Made by a program: the position numbers and the translations under genes. This document shows, one piece after another, positions 1 to 8,576 of a DNA stretch of 64,000 nucleotides (the stretch's first letter is position 1; the number at the start of each line of letters is the position of its first letter). The notes under the pieces were generated by a model. The model saw only the letters and a list, made by a program, of their open reading frames with translations, was not told where the DNA came from and searched no databases. Where the stretch lies: contig NZ_BCQP01000036.1 of assembly GCF_001552135.1 (NCBI RefSeq), positions 62,001-126,000 of the forward strand, written 5' to 3'. The stretch comes from Actinomadura chibensis NBRC 106107. GTDB lineage: Bacteria > Actinomycetota > Actinomycetes > Streptosporangiales > Streptosporangiaceae.

Positions 1-420
1 CTTGGCGTAGTCGACGCTCACGACGGCCACGTTCGCCGCGACCGCGAGCTCCCAATGGGCCTTGTCCTTCCGGTCCGCGGAACCGAGCACGAACCCTCCA
101 CCCGGGATGTGGAGGTAGACGCCCTCCACACGCGGCGGAACGAGAACGCGAACCTTGATCGGACCGCGCCGCCCGGGGACCAGCACATCTTCGGCGACGT
201 CGAGCCGGCCGCTCTGCGGCCATCCGGTGCGGCCGGCGGCCCGCTCGGCGCGCACCTGAGCCGGAGTCAACGACGGGACCAGCGGAAACTGGTAGATGCG
301 CTCCCGCAGGCCGGTGTTGAACTCGTCGGTCCGCGCGACGAGCTCCGCCAGCTCCGGGCCGTCGTCCGGCAGGCCCGACGCGACGGGTACCGCCGGTGCG
401 CCCGTGAAGATCTGCGACAT
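1..420 (-). CDS. alpha/beta hydrolase, HSL/esterase type (3' part outside window)
   Basis: Partial gene. The ATG at 418-420 opens a frame still open at base 1, giving 140 N-terminal residues. Residues 102-114 read YLHIPGGGFVLGS, which matches the oxyanion-hole region of hormone-sensitive-lipase-type carboxylesterases; the usual HGGG is PGGG here. The next strand, VAVVSVDY, fits the same fold. The GxSxG nucleophile and the other triad residues lie outside the window. It lies 103 bases downstream of the IclR gene in the same direction, so the two may be cotranscribed. An ester or lactone substrate from the neighbouring acid pathway is only a guess. Confidence 0.75.
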   Translation of the reverse strand, partial: MSQIFTGAPAVPVASGLPDDGPELAELVARTDEFNTGLRERIYQFPLVPSLTPAQVRAERAAGRTGWPQSGRLDVAEDVLVPGRRGPIKVRVLVPPRVEGVYLHIPGGGFVLGSADRKDKAHWELAVAANVAVVSVDYAK

Positions 421-523
421 GGTCCCCACTCATTATCACTACTTGAGGATTCGATATCAGTGGACGGTAAGAGGGGGCTCCGATCGTTGTCAAGGGTTCG
501 GCGAGATCGACTAGCGAGATCGG

Positions 524-1306
524 CTAGTACGCCAGCTGCAGCATCCGCTCCGAGAGGTCGCGGGCCGTCTGGACCACGCGCTGGTGGATCTCGTTCCTCT
601 TCTCGCCGTCGATGCGGTAGGCGGGGCCCGCGACCGCGAGCGCCGCGGCTCCCGTGCTGTACCTGACGGGGGAGGCGACCGCCCAGACGCCCGGGTCGAG
701 TTCGCCGATCGACTCCGCCCATCCTTGGGCGCGGATGGCCGCCAGCTCGGACTCCAGGGCCGGGCGCCGCGTGGCCAGCGCCGGATCGGAGGCGCACTGG
801 GCGTCCAGGTAGGCGGCCGACTCGCCCTCGCCGGCGTGAGCCAGCAGCACCTTTCCGGACGCGCCGCGGTGCAGGGGGCGCGGGATGCCCGGCTCCAGCG
901 CCATGCGCACGACATGCCTGGACTCGGCGGCGGCCACGACCACCGCCGAGTCGCCGATCCGCCTGGTGAGGAGTACGGACTCTCCCAGCTCGTCGGCTAG
1001 CGACCTCATCGTCTCACGGCTCAACTCTCCAAGATCGTTCACGGCCTGGGCCGCCCGGGCGACCGGCCCGATCAGGGGCGTGACCTGGTAAGCGTTGGAG
1101 CCAGCCTCCTCCAGCAGGTCCATCTGGCGCAACAGTGAGACGTACCGGTATGTGCTGCTCACGGGCATCCCGACCCCGGCCGCGATCTCCTGGATCGTGA
1201 GGCGCGGCCGCTCCGCCGAGAACTCCAGCAGGATCGCGAGGACTTTGCGCGCGCTCTCGGCCCCGGCCGCCTTGGTCGGCTTCCGGCGTGACGTATCCGA
1301 CACCAT
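524..1306 (-). CDS. IclR-family transcriptional regulator
   Basis: 260 residues, the usual IclR length. Residues about 19-70 form the N-terminal winged helix-turn-helix (LTIQEIAAGVGMPVSSTYRYV), and residues about 85-255 the effector domain with the typical RPLHRGASGKVLLAH and GVWAVASPV segments. IclR proteins mostly control aromatic or acid catabolism and bind a pathway metabolite. The gene is divergent from the CoA-ligase operon across a 112-base gap that holds TGAGAA repeats, so that operon and its own promoter are the natural targets. The effector cannot be read from sequence. Confidence 0.9.
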   Translation of the reverse strand: MVSDTSRRKPTKAAGAESARKVLAILLEFSAERPRLTIQEIAAGVGMPVSSTYRYVSLLRQMDLLEEAGSNAYQVTPLIGPVARAAQAVNDLGELSRETMRSLADELGESVLLTRRIGDSAVVVAAAESRHVVRMALEPGIPRPLHRGASGKVLLAHAGEGESAAYLDAQCASDPALATRRPALESELAAIRAQGWAESIGELDPGVWAVASPVRYSTGAAALAVAGPAYRIDGEKRNEIHQRVVQTARDLSERMLQLAY

Positions 1307-1322
1307 GGACCCTTCCCTTGTG

Positions 1323-1404
1323 TTCTCATTCTGCGCGAAGCTACTCTCAAGGTCTGAGAATCAAGAGCCTCGACTTCCATCAGGGTAGCCGGACCCTCTG
1401 AGAA
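1323..1404. promoter_or_regulatory. candidate IclR operator cluster (TGAGAA repeats)
   Basis: The gap between the divergent IclR gene and CoA ligase contains three TGAGAA hexamers: inverted at 1323-1328, direct at 1355-1360 and direct at 1399-1404. The middle one forms an inverted repeat TCTCA-N5-TGAGA at 1345-1359. IclR proteins commonly bind short dyads in such gaps. Assigning these repeats to this regulator is inference. Confidence 0.45.
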
Positions 1405-1418
1405 CCTGATCACACAGA

Positions 1419-3101
1419 ATGGGATTCGCCTTGCATGTGTCCCTGGGGGACGAAATCGCGTCTCACCTGAACGGGCAGCCGCATCCGCTCGCGGACAGGT
1501 ATCTGCGGGCCGGGTGGTGGACGTCCTCCACCGTCCTTGACGACTTCCTCGCCAACGCCGCCCAGCGGCCGGACAAGATCGCCGTCACCCAGTGGGGGAG
1601 CGGAGCCGCCCCAAGCGTCCGCCTGAGCTTCGGCGACATCGCCGACCTCAGCGCCCGCCTGGCCGGTGGCCTGGCCTCTCGGGGAGTGCGATCGGGCGAC
1701 GTCGTCTCCTTCCAGCTCCCCAACTGGTGGCAGTTCCCCGTCGTCGCGGTCGCGTGCGCGCGCATGGGCGCCATCGCCAACCCCATCCTCCCGTTCTTCC
1801 GCACGCGGGAACTCGCCATGGTGCTGAGCAGCCTTCGCTCGACCGTCTACATCGCTCCATCGCGGTGGCGAGGGCACGACTTCGAGGAATCACTGGAAGC
1901 CATCCGCCCGGACCTCCCTTACTTGCGCGGTGCCTACTACGTGGACTCGGAGGCTCCGGCGACCTCCTTCTCCTCGCTTCTCACCCAGCCGCCCGCGTCG
2001 CCGACCGGACCGGTCCAGGGCGGGGACGTCGCCGAGATCCAGTTCACTTCTGGCACGACCGGTCAGCCCAAGGGCGTCGTCCACACCTACAACGGCATCC
2101 GGACCGGATACCGGGCGGTCTCCTCCACCCTCGGCCTGACCGGCGACGACGTCGTCCTGACCATGACGCCGATGGCCCACCAGGTCGGCTTCCTCAACGG
2201 CTGCTGGATGCCCCTCGCCGAGGGGATGTCGGTGGTGTACCAGGACACCTGGGATCCAGGCGTGTTCCTCGACATCGTCACCTCCGAGCACGTCACCTAC
2301 ACCGCCGGGGCGACGGCGATGATGGTCGACGCGTGCGCCGCCGCCGAAGCCCGTGCGCTGCGGCCGTCGACGCTGCGCTACTTCAAGAACGGCGGCTCCG
2401 CCGTCCCGGCCTCCGTCGCGGAGCGCGTGACCCGGCTGCTCGGTGCGGACGTGGTCGTTTCGTGGGGGATGACCGAGAACGGCGTATGCACGATCACTCC
2501 GCCGGGGGCGCGCGGGGCGGAGCTGACGGACGGTCGCCCGGTCGCCTGGGCCGAGGTCAAGGTCGTCGACGACGACGGGAGCCCGGTGCGGCAGGGACGG
2601 TCCGGGCACCTCCTCGTTCGCAGCGCGTCCCAGTGTGTCGGCTACTTCCCGGGGGTCGAGCTGTACCCGTCCCTGATCGACCGGGACGGCTGGTTCGCCA
2701 CGGGGGACATCGCCCGGATGAACCGAGACGGATCGATCAAGCTCCTCGGCCGGCGCAAGGATCTGATCATCCGCGGGGGCGAGAACATCCCGGTGCTGGA
2801 GGTCGAGTCCGCTCTCCGCTCGATTCCCGGAGTCTCGGACGTCGTCGTGGTCGGCGTCCCCGACGACCGCCTCGGTGAGCGCGCATGCGCGGTGATCGTG
2901 CCCGCCCCCGGTCACCCGCCGACCTCGCTCGACGTCGCGCGCGACCATCTGCGCGCTCTCGGGATGGCCAAGCCGTACTGGCCGGAGTCGCTGGTCCTGT
3001 GGGACGGCGCCTTCCCCACCACCGCGTCGGGCAAGGTCGCCAAGGCCGAGGTGCGCGCGCGGATCCGCGGCGACATCGGGGAGCGCGCCGATGAGCGTTG
3101 A
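1419..3101 (+). CDS. acyl-CoA ligase (AMP-forming), cyclohexanecarboxylate-CoA-ligase-like
   Basis: 560 residues, a complete adenylate-forming ligase. It makes an acyl-CoA from a free acid, ATP and CoA through an acyl-adenylate. The phosphate loop FTSGTTGQPKG is at about 209-219, the MTENG segment at about 350, the hinge motif GRRKDLIIRGGEN at about 444 and the C-terminal TASGK lysine at about 536. The N-terminus (AGWWTSSTVLDDFLANAAQ) resembles the AliA/cyclohexanecarboxylate ligase group. It is the first gene of the plus operon and overlaps the next gene by 11 bases. No strong ribosome site precedes the ATG. The exact acid is inferred from the BadH-like and glutaryl-CoA dehydrogenase neighbours. 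Confidence 0.85.
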   Translation: MGFALHVSLGDEIASHLNGQPHPLADRYLRAGWWTSSTVLDDFLANAAQRPDKIAVTQWGSGAAPSVRLSFGDIADLSARLAGGLASRGVRSGDVVSFQLPNWWQFPVVAVACARMGAIANPILPFFRTRELAMVLSSLRSTVYIAPSRWRGHDFEESLEAIRPDLPYLRGAYYVDSEAPATSFSSLLTQPPASPTGPVQGGDVAEIQFTSGTTGQPKGVVHTYNGIRTGYRAVSSTLGLTGDDVVLTMTPMAHQVGFLNGCWMPLAEGMSVVYQDTWDPGVFLDIVTSEHVTYTAGATAMMVDACAAAEARALRPSTLRYFKNGGSAVPASVAERVTRLLGADVVVSWGMTENGVCTITPPGARGAELTDGRPVAWAEVKVVDDDGSPVRQGRSGHLLVRSASQCVGYFPGVELYPSLIDRDGWFATGDIARMNRDGSIKLLGRRKDLIIRGGENIPVLEVESALRSIPGVSDVVVVGVPDDRLGERACAVIVPAPGHPPTSLDVARDHLRALGMAKPYWPESLVLWDGAFPTTASGKVAKAEVRARIRGDIGERADER

Positions 3102-3864
3102 GACCGCGGTCGCCGGCGGCGTCGCCGTGGTGACCCTGAACGAGCCGGCCACGCGCAACGCCCTGTCGCCGGAACTCGTGGCGGCGCTCTCGGAGACCTT
3201 GCGCGACGTCGGGGCGAGGCCGGACGTCGGCGCGCTCGTCCTGCATGGCGGACCGCGCGGCTTCTGCAGCGGGATGGACACCGGCTGGCTCGGCAGCGTG
3301 CTGGAGGAGCCGCTCCAGCCGCGGTCCTTCGATGCGATCACGCACGTCTACGAGGTCTTCGAGACCCTCCGCTCCGCACCGGTTCCGACCATCTGCGCGC
3401 TCTCCGGCGTCGCGATCGGCGCCGGTCTGAACCTGGCCTTGGCCGCCGACCTGTGCGTGGTGACGCCCGACGCGCTTCTCAGATCGGGTTTCGCGGCCCA
3501 CGGCCTGCATCCCGGAGGCGGGCACCTCAACTCGCTCTCGGCGTCGATCGGGGCATACCGCGCCGCCGCCGTCGGGCTGTTCAACGTCGACATGAGCGGC
3601 GCCGACTTCGCGTCGGCGAGCGGCGCCGTCCTCATGGCGGACGACGCGGCCGTGCTCACCGAGGCGAAGAGGCTCGCCGAACGCGCCGGACGCGACCCCG
3701 AACTCGCGCGCCACACCACCGCGGCACTGCGCCTGACCCGGGACCTGCCGCCCCGTGCGGCCGCCGACGTGGAACGCGTCCGGCAGCTCTGGTCGTACGG
3801 GCGGCGCCGGTACCCGGAGCCGTCGGCCGACCGGCCGGGAGGGCCCGACCATGATCGAGACTGA
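3091..3864 (+). CDS. enoyl-CoA hydratase/isomerase (crotonase) family protein
   Basis: 257 residues with the crotonase fold: an oxyanion-hole strand (HGGPRGFCSGMD, about 51-62) and a second loop (GVAIGAGLNLALAADL, about 108-123). Neither catalytic glutamate of classical enoyl-CoA hydratase is present. The GGGxE position reads GAGLN and the second reads HGLHPGGGH. It is therefore probably not a simple hydratase and may do isomerisation, hydrolysis or C-C cleavage in the ring-opening route. The start overlaps the ligase by 11 bases and the 3' end overlaps the next crotonase by 14, indicating translational coupling. Confidence 0.8.
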   Translation: MSVETAVAGGVAVVTLNEPATRNALSPELVAALSETLRDVGARPDVGALVLHGGPRGFCSGMDTGWLGSVLEEPLQPRSFDAITHVYEVFETLRSAPVPTICALSGVAIGAGLNLALAADLCVVTPDALLRSGFAAHGLHPGGGHLNSLSASIGAYRAAAVGLFNVDMSGADFASASGAVLMADDAAVLTEAKRLAERAGRDPELARHTTAALRLTRDLPPRAAADVERVRQLWSYGRRRYPEPSADRPGGPDHDRD

Positions 3865-4600
3865 GTCCCGCGGGGACGTCGTCGAACTCACCCTCGACCG
3901 TCCGCCCGCCAATGCCTGGACGCGCGACGGCGTCGCGGAACTCGGGGCAGCGGTCGACCGGATCATCGGCTCGCCCGAGACCCGGGCCGTCGTCGTCCGG
4001 GCCCGCGGCCGGCTCTTCTCGGCCGGCGGGGACGTCCGCGAAATGGTCGAGGTGCTTCGACGGCCGGATCCGGCGCCCGCGCTGGACCGGTTCTCGACCG
4101 AGATCCAGTCCGCGTTCGAGCGGTTCGCGAAGATCCCCTGCCCGACGATCGCCGTGCTGGAGGGAGCCGCTACGGGCGGGGGCCTTGAGCTGGCGCTCGC
4201 CTGCGACCTCAGAATCGCCGCGCGCGGGGCCCTGCTGGGCCTGCCGGAGGCCGGGATCGGGCTCGTCCCGGCCGGTGGAGGCACCCAGCGGCTGACGCGG
4301 CTCGTCGGCGAGGGCCACGCCCTGCGGCTGATGATGCTCGCCGAGCTCGTCGACGCGGACGCGGCGCTGAGCATGGGCCTCGTCCAGTGGGTCGAAGACC
4401 GGCGGCACATCGACGCGCGCGTCGCCCAGGTGGTCGGCGCGCTCCGCCGGGCCTCGGGCGACGCGCAACGCGAGATCAAGAAGTGCGTCGGAGCGACGAC
4501 GGTCGCGGACGGTCTCGCCCAGGAACGCGCGAGTCAGGCGCTGCTGCACAGGACGGACGGCACGATCGCGCGTCTGCGTGCCTTCACGAGAAGAAAGTAG
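3851..4600 (+). CDS. enoyl-CoA hydratase (BadK-like candidate)
   Basis: 249 residues from the ATG at 3851; an in-frame start further upstream would run deep into the previous gene. This is the one crotonase in the operon keeping both hydratase glutamates: GGGLELALACDL (about 113) and LGLPEAGIGLVPAGGGTQRL (about 133). That predicts water addition to a 2-enoyl-CoA. In an alicyclic pathway it would hydrate cyclohex-1-ene-1-carboxyl-CoA, the BadK step, before the BadH-like dehydrogenase that follows 8 bases downstream. Hydratase chemistry is well supported; the ring substrate is inferred from context. Confidence 0.85.
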   Translation: MIETESRGDVVELTLDRPPANAWTRDGVAELGAAVDRIIGSPETRAVVVRARGRLFSAGGDVREMVEVLRRPDPAPALDRFSTEIQSAFERFAKIPCPTIAVLEGAATGGGLELALACDLRIAARGALLGLPEAGIGLVPAGGGTQRLTRLVGEGHALRLMMLAELVDADAALSMGLVQWVEDRRHIDARVAQVVGALRRASGDAQREIKKCVGATTVADGLAQERASQALLHRTDGTIARLRAFTRRK

Positions 4601-4607
4601 AGAACAG

Positions 4608-5363
4608 ATGAAGAAGGAGCTGGACGGGCGTCTGGCGGTCGTCACCGGCGCCGGCGCCGGGATCGGTCGCGCCATCGCGGCGACGCTGGCGGGCAACGGT
4701 GCGGCCGTCGCGATCGCCGACGTCAACGTCGAGGCCGCACAGCAGGTGGCGGCGGAGCTCCGCGCCAGCGGAGGGACGGCCGCCGCCTTCGAGGTCGACG
4801 TGGCCGCCGAGGACAGCGTGCGAGCGCTCCAACGCCGGGTGGCCGCCGACATGGGGCTGACCGACATCATCGTGAACTGCGCCGGGTGGAACATCGGAAG
4901 GCCCTTCCTGGAGAACGAGCCCGAGTTCATGGACAAGGTGAACCGGCTGAACCTGATGGGGCCCATCTACCTATGCCAGGCGTTCCTTGAGCCGCTCGTC
5001 GCCGAGGGGCTGCCGGGCCGGGTCGTGAACATCTCGAGCGACGCCGGCCGGGTGGGCAGCCTCGGCGAAACCGTGTACGCGGCCGCGAAGGGCGGGGTGA
5101 TCGCCTTCACCAAGTCGCTGGCACGCGAGATGGCGCGTCATCAGATCACCGTCAACTGCGTATGCCCCGGCCCGACCGACACCGACCTGTTCCGCGCTCA
5201 GCCGGAGAAGATCCAGGGCGCGCTCATCCGGGCCATTCCGATGCGGAGGCCGGCCCAGCCCGGCGACATCGCCAACGCGGTGGCGTTCTTCGCCGGTCCC
5301 GGCTCGGGCTATGTGACCGGACAGGTGCTGAGCGTCAGCGGCGGCCTCACCATGGTCGGCTGA
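4608..5363 (+). CDS. SDR, 2-hydroxycyclohexanecarboxyl-CoA dehydrogenase (BadH)-like
   Basis: 251 residues from the ATG at 4608; an in-frame ATG at 4578 lies inside the previous gene. The NAD-binding TGAGAGIG is at 13-20 and the catalytic triad is Ser in NISSDAGRVGS, Tyr157 and Lys161 (YAAAK). The stretches NCAGWNIGRPF, SSDAGRVGSLGETVYAAAKGG and the C-terminal GQVLSVSGGLTM closely follow my recollection of the BadH family, which oxidises 2-hydroxycyclohexanecarboxyl-CoA to the 2-keto form. This is the strongest single pointer to an alicyclic acid route in this operon. Confidence 0.85.
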   Translation: MKKELDGRLAVVTGAGAGIGRAIAATLAGNGAAVAIADVNVEAAQQVAAELRASGGTAAAFEVDVAAEDSVRALQRRVAADMGLTDIIVNCAGWNIGRPFLENEPEFMDKVNRLNLMGPIYLCQAFLEPLVAEGLPGRVVNISSDAGRVGSLGETVYAAAKGGVIAFTKSLAREMARHQITVNCVCPGPTDTDLFRAQPEKIQGALIRAIPMRRPAQPGDIANAVAFFAGPGSGYVTGQVLSVSGGLTMVG

Positions 5364-5393
5364 GCGGCCGCCACGACGAGCGAGGAACGACAC

Positions 5394-6572
5394 ATGCCTC
5401 TCGAATCGAGGTCGGACACCGACCGCCGGCGCTATCTCGACGAGGTCGTCACCGTCGCCCGCACCGAGCTGCGGCCCGGGGACGGCGCCGACGACCCCTC
5501 CATCGACCGGCGGCTGCTCGCCAGGCTGGGCGAGCTGGGGCTCCTGCGGGACTTGTTCGGAAATCCCGGCGGCGAACCGCGGGACGCGGCGGCGCTCCAG
5601 CTGTGCCTGCTGCGCGAGGCCCTCGCCACGGTCGACACCCATGCCGAGACCGCGCTCGCGCTCCAGGGGCTCGGCGGCTACCCGATCCTCCAATCGGGCT
5701 CGGCCGTCCAACGCGAGCGCTGGATCCCGGGTGTCGTGAGCGGCCGCGTGGCGCCGGCGTTCGCGCTCACCGAGCCGGGAGCCGGGTCGGACGCCGCGGC
5801 CCTCGAACTCGCCGCCACCCCGGTGCCGGGCGGATGGCGCCTGGACGGGGAGAAGAAGTGGATCAGCAACGCGCCCGAAGCCGACGTCTACGTGGTCTTC
5901 GCCAGGACGGCCCCGGACGCCGGCGCTCGCGGAGTCACGGCGTTCCTGGTCGCGGGGGACGAGGCCGGGCTGAGCGGGGAACCGCTGCGCATGCTGTCGC
6001 CGCACGCGCTCGGAACGCTGCGGTTCGAGGGCGTGCGCGTCTCCGCGGACGACGTGCTGGGCGGCGTCGGGCAGGGGTTCCGGGTGGCGATGCGGACGCT
6101 GGACCTCTTCAGGCCCTCGGTCGGCGCCTTCGCGGTCGGCATGGCCCAGGCGGCCCTGGACGCCGCCGTCGACTGGTCCAGAACGCGGCGGATGTTCGGC
6201 GGCGTCCTCGCCGACCAGCAGGGCGCGGCGCACCTCTTGGCCGAGATGGCGACGCGGGTGCACGCCGCCCGTCTCACCGTCCACGACGCCGCCGAGGCGT
6301 ACGACGCGGGCAGGGGGCGTTCGCCGGTCACGCTCACGGCGGCGATGTCCAAGTGGTTCGCCACCGAGCAGGCGCAATGGGTCGTCGACAAAGCGGTGCA
6401 GCTCCACGGCGCCCGCGCCCTGGAACGCGGCCACCTCCTTGAGCGCCTTTACCGGGAGGTCCGTGCCCCGCGGATTTATGAAGGGGCGTCAGAGGTCCAG
6501 TTGACCATCATCGCCCGCGAGCTGATCCGGGCCGGAAAACCGGCCCACAACGTCAAGGAGTACGACCGATGA
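5394..6572 (+). CDS. acyl-CoA dehydrogenase (ring-CoA dehydrogenase candidate)
   Basis: 392 residues, a full FAD acyl-CoA dehydrogenase. The flavin/substrate motif FALTEPGAGSD is at about 124-134, KKWISNA at about 155, and the C-terminal IYEGASEVQ at about 362-370 carries the likely catalytic glutamate. The middle part is divergent from standard short-chain enzymes. In this operon it is the candidate for desaturating cyclohexanecarboxyl-CoA (the AliB step) before hydration. The stop overlaps the next start (ATGA at 6569-6572). An alternative is oxidation of the open-chain dicarboxyl-CoA. Confidence 0.8.
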   Translation: MPLESRSDTDRRRYLDEVVTVARTELRPGDGADDPSIDRRLLARLGELGLLRDLFGNPGGEPRDAAALQLCLLREALATVDTHAETALALQGLGGYPILQSGSAVQRERWIPGVVSGRVAPAFALTEPGAGSDAAALELAATPVPGGWRLDGEKKWISNAPEADVYVVFARTAPDAGARGVTAFLVAGDEAGLSGEPLRMLSPHALGTLRFEGVRVSADDVLGGVGQGFRVAMRTLDLFRPSVGAFAVGMAQAALDAAVDWSRTRRMFGGVLADQQGAAHLLAEMATRVHAARLTVHDAAEAYDAGRGRSPVTLTAAMSKWFATEQAQWVVDKAVQLHGARALERGHLLERLYREVRAPRIYEGASEVQLTIIARELIRAGKPAHNVKEYDR

Positions 6573-7413
6573 CCACCGAAAGCCGCCCGAGGACCTACCG
6601 TGCGTCCGCGCCGTTCACCGACGAATGGAAGCACTTCCGGTTCTCGATCGAATCCGGGTCGCCACCATCACGCTCAACCGCCCCGAGCGGCTGAACCCGC
6701 TCACCTTCGAGTCCTACGCCGACCTGCGTGACCTGTTCACGGAATTGCCGCACCGCACGGACGTCCGGGTGATCGTGCTCCGCGGCGAGGGCCGCGGATT
6801 CTGCGGCGGAGGCGACGTCAACGAGATCATCGGCGAACTAATCACGATGGACGCGAAGGACCTGATGGGCTTCACGAAGATGACCGGTGACGTCATCCGG
6901 CTCATGCGCGAGTGCCCGATCCCCATCATCGCCGGGATCCAGGGCATCGCCGCCGGGGCCGGCTCGGTGCTCGCGCTCGCCTCCGACTTCCGGGTGGTGG
7001 CCCGCTCCGGCAAGTTCGCCTTCCTCTTCACCAAGGTCGCGCTCTCCGGCGGCGACATGGGCGCCGCCTACCTCCTGCCGAGGATCGTGGGCGCCGGACG
7101 GGCGACCTCTCTGCTCATGCTCGGAGACACGATCGACGCCGAGACCGCCGACCGGTACGGGCTCGTGTCCGAACTGGTCGAGGACGACCGGCTCGACGAC
7201 GCCGTCGCAGCCCTCGCCGCCCGCATCTCAAGCGGGCCGACCCTCGCCTACGCGCAGACCAAGTCGCTCATCACACGCGAACTCGACATGCCGATCGGCG
7301 CGGCGATGGAACTGGACGCGATGACGCAGGCACTGCTCATGACCACCGCGGACCACGCCGAGTTCCACGCCTCCTTCAACGCCAAGCGTCCCGCGAACTG
7401 GACCGGCCGATGA
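6569..7413 (+). CDS. enoyl-CoA hydratase-family protein with an apparent one-base frameshift
   Basis: The natural start is the ATG at 6569, overlapping the preceding stop (ATGA). That frame reads TDEWKHFRFSIESG, then fails after GGG at 6656-6658 and stops at 6692-6694. The crotonase sequence continues in the +1 frame as VATITLNRP to 7413. One extra G would join FRFSIESG to VATITLNRP perfectly. An internal ATG at 6625 would give a 262-residue product with an unrelated N-terminus. Active-site loops are GAGSVLALASDF and ALSGGDMGAAYLLPR, lacking both hydratase glutamates but with an Asp. A MenB/BadI-like ring-opening role is possible. A real mutation or a read error cannot be told apart here. Confidence 0.75.
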
Positions 7414-8576
7414 GCACGGCGACCGACTTCCTCATGATCGAGGCGGGCCTCACGCCGGAGGAGGCCGACATCCGCGACACGGTCGCCCGGTTCGCGAGCA
7501 GCGAACTGGCGCCGCACATCAACGAGTGGCACGACGCCGGCCGCGTCCCCCGCGAGCTCGCCCAGCGGTTCGGGCAGCTCGGCGTCCTCGGCATGCACCT
7601 CGACGGTCCCGGCTGCCCCGACATGAGCGCCGTGGCCTACGGCCTGGCGTGCCGCGAGCTCGAAGCGGTCGACTCGGGCATCCGGAGCTTCGTCTCGGTG
7701 CAAGGCTCGCTGGCGATGTACGCCATCCACCGATGGGGCTCGGAGACGCAGCGCGCGTCCTACCTGCCTCGGATGGCGGCCGGCGACGTCATCGGGTGCT
7801 TCGGGCTCACCGAACCGGACTCCGGCAGCGATCCCGGGTCGATGCGGACCAGCGCTCGGCTGGACCCGTCCGGGGACTGGATCCTGAACGGCACGAAGAT
7901 GTGGATCACGAACGGCACGATCGCCGACATCGCCATCGTGTGGGCCCGTGATCACGACGGTCTCGTCCGGGGGTTCGTCGTCCCGACCGACACCCCCGGG
8001 TTCTCGGCCACGGTGATCCAGCGGAAGCTGTCGTTGAACGCGTCGGCCACCGCCATCCTGAACCTGGACGACGTCCGCCTTCCCGCAGCGGCGCTCCTGC
8101 CCGCGGCGCAGGGCCTCTCCGGCCCGCTGAGCTGCCTGAACGAGGCCCGGTTCGGCATCCTGTGGGGAGTCGTGGGCGCCGCCAGGACGTGCTTCGCGGA
8201 GGCCCTCGACTACTCGCTCGTCCGGCGGCAGTTCGGCAGGCCGCTGGCGGCCTTCCAGCTCTCCCAGCGCAAGATCGCGGAGATGGCGATCCTCGTCAAC
8301 AACGCGTCGCTGGTCGCCTACCACCTCGGCCGCACCAAGGACGCGACCCGCCTGAGCTCGGCCCAGGTCTCCTACGGGAAGCTGCACAACGTCCGCGCCG
8401 CCGCCGAGGTCGCGCGGATCGCCCGCGGCCTGCTCGGGGCGGCGGGCATCACCCTCGACCACGCCACGATGCGGCACCTCGTCAACATGGAGACGGTCGC
8501 GACGTACGAGGGCACCGAGGAGATCCACGCCCTCAGCATCGCGGGGGAGCTCACGGGCATCCGGTCCTTCCGATGA
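7410..8576 (+). CDS. gcdH: glutaryl-CoA dehydrogenase-like acyl-CoA dehydrogenase
   Basis: 388 residues from the ATG at 7410 (ATGA overlap with the crotonase). It shows the glutaryl-CoA dehydrogenase pattern: SFVSVQGSLAMYAIHRWGSE, GCFGLTEPDSGSDPGSM, KMWITNG and the C-terminal YEGTEEIHAL, whose first Glu aligns with the catalytic base. The family oxidises and decarboxylates glutaryl-CoA to crotonyl-CoA. This is the expected terminal step when a six-membered-ring acid is opened to pimeloyl-CoA and shortened by two carbons. Decarboxylating activity is not proven by sequence alone. Confidence 0.8.
   Translation: MSTATDFLMIEAGLTPEEADIRDTVARFASSELAPHINEWHDAGRVPRELAQRFGQLGVLGMHLDGPGCPDMSAVAYGLACRELEAVDSGIRSFVSVQGSLAMYAIHRWGSETQRASYLPRMAAGDVIGCFGLTEPDSGSDPGSMRTSARLDPSGDWILNGTKMWITNGTIADIAIVWARDHDGLVRGFVVPTDTPGFSATVIQRKLSLNASATAILNLDDVRLPAAALLPAAQGLSGPLSCLNEARFGILWGVVGAARTCFAEALDYSLVRRQFGRPLAAFQLSQRKIAEMAILVNNASLVAYHLGRTKDATRLSSAQVSYGKLHNVRAAAEVARIARGLLGAAGITLDHATMRHLVNMETVATYEGTEEIHALSIAGELTGIRSFR

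Noticed and set aside
1890..3341. Long antisense open frames over the CoA-ligase operon
   Set aside because: Low-complexity Arg/Gly/Asp-rich translations with no motif; typical shadows in GC-rich DNA.
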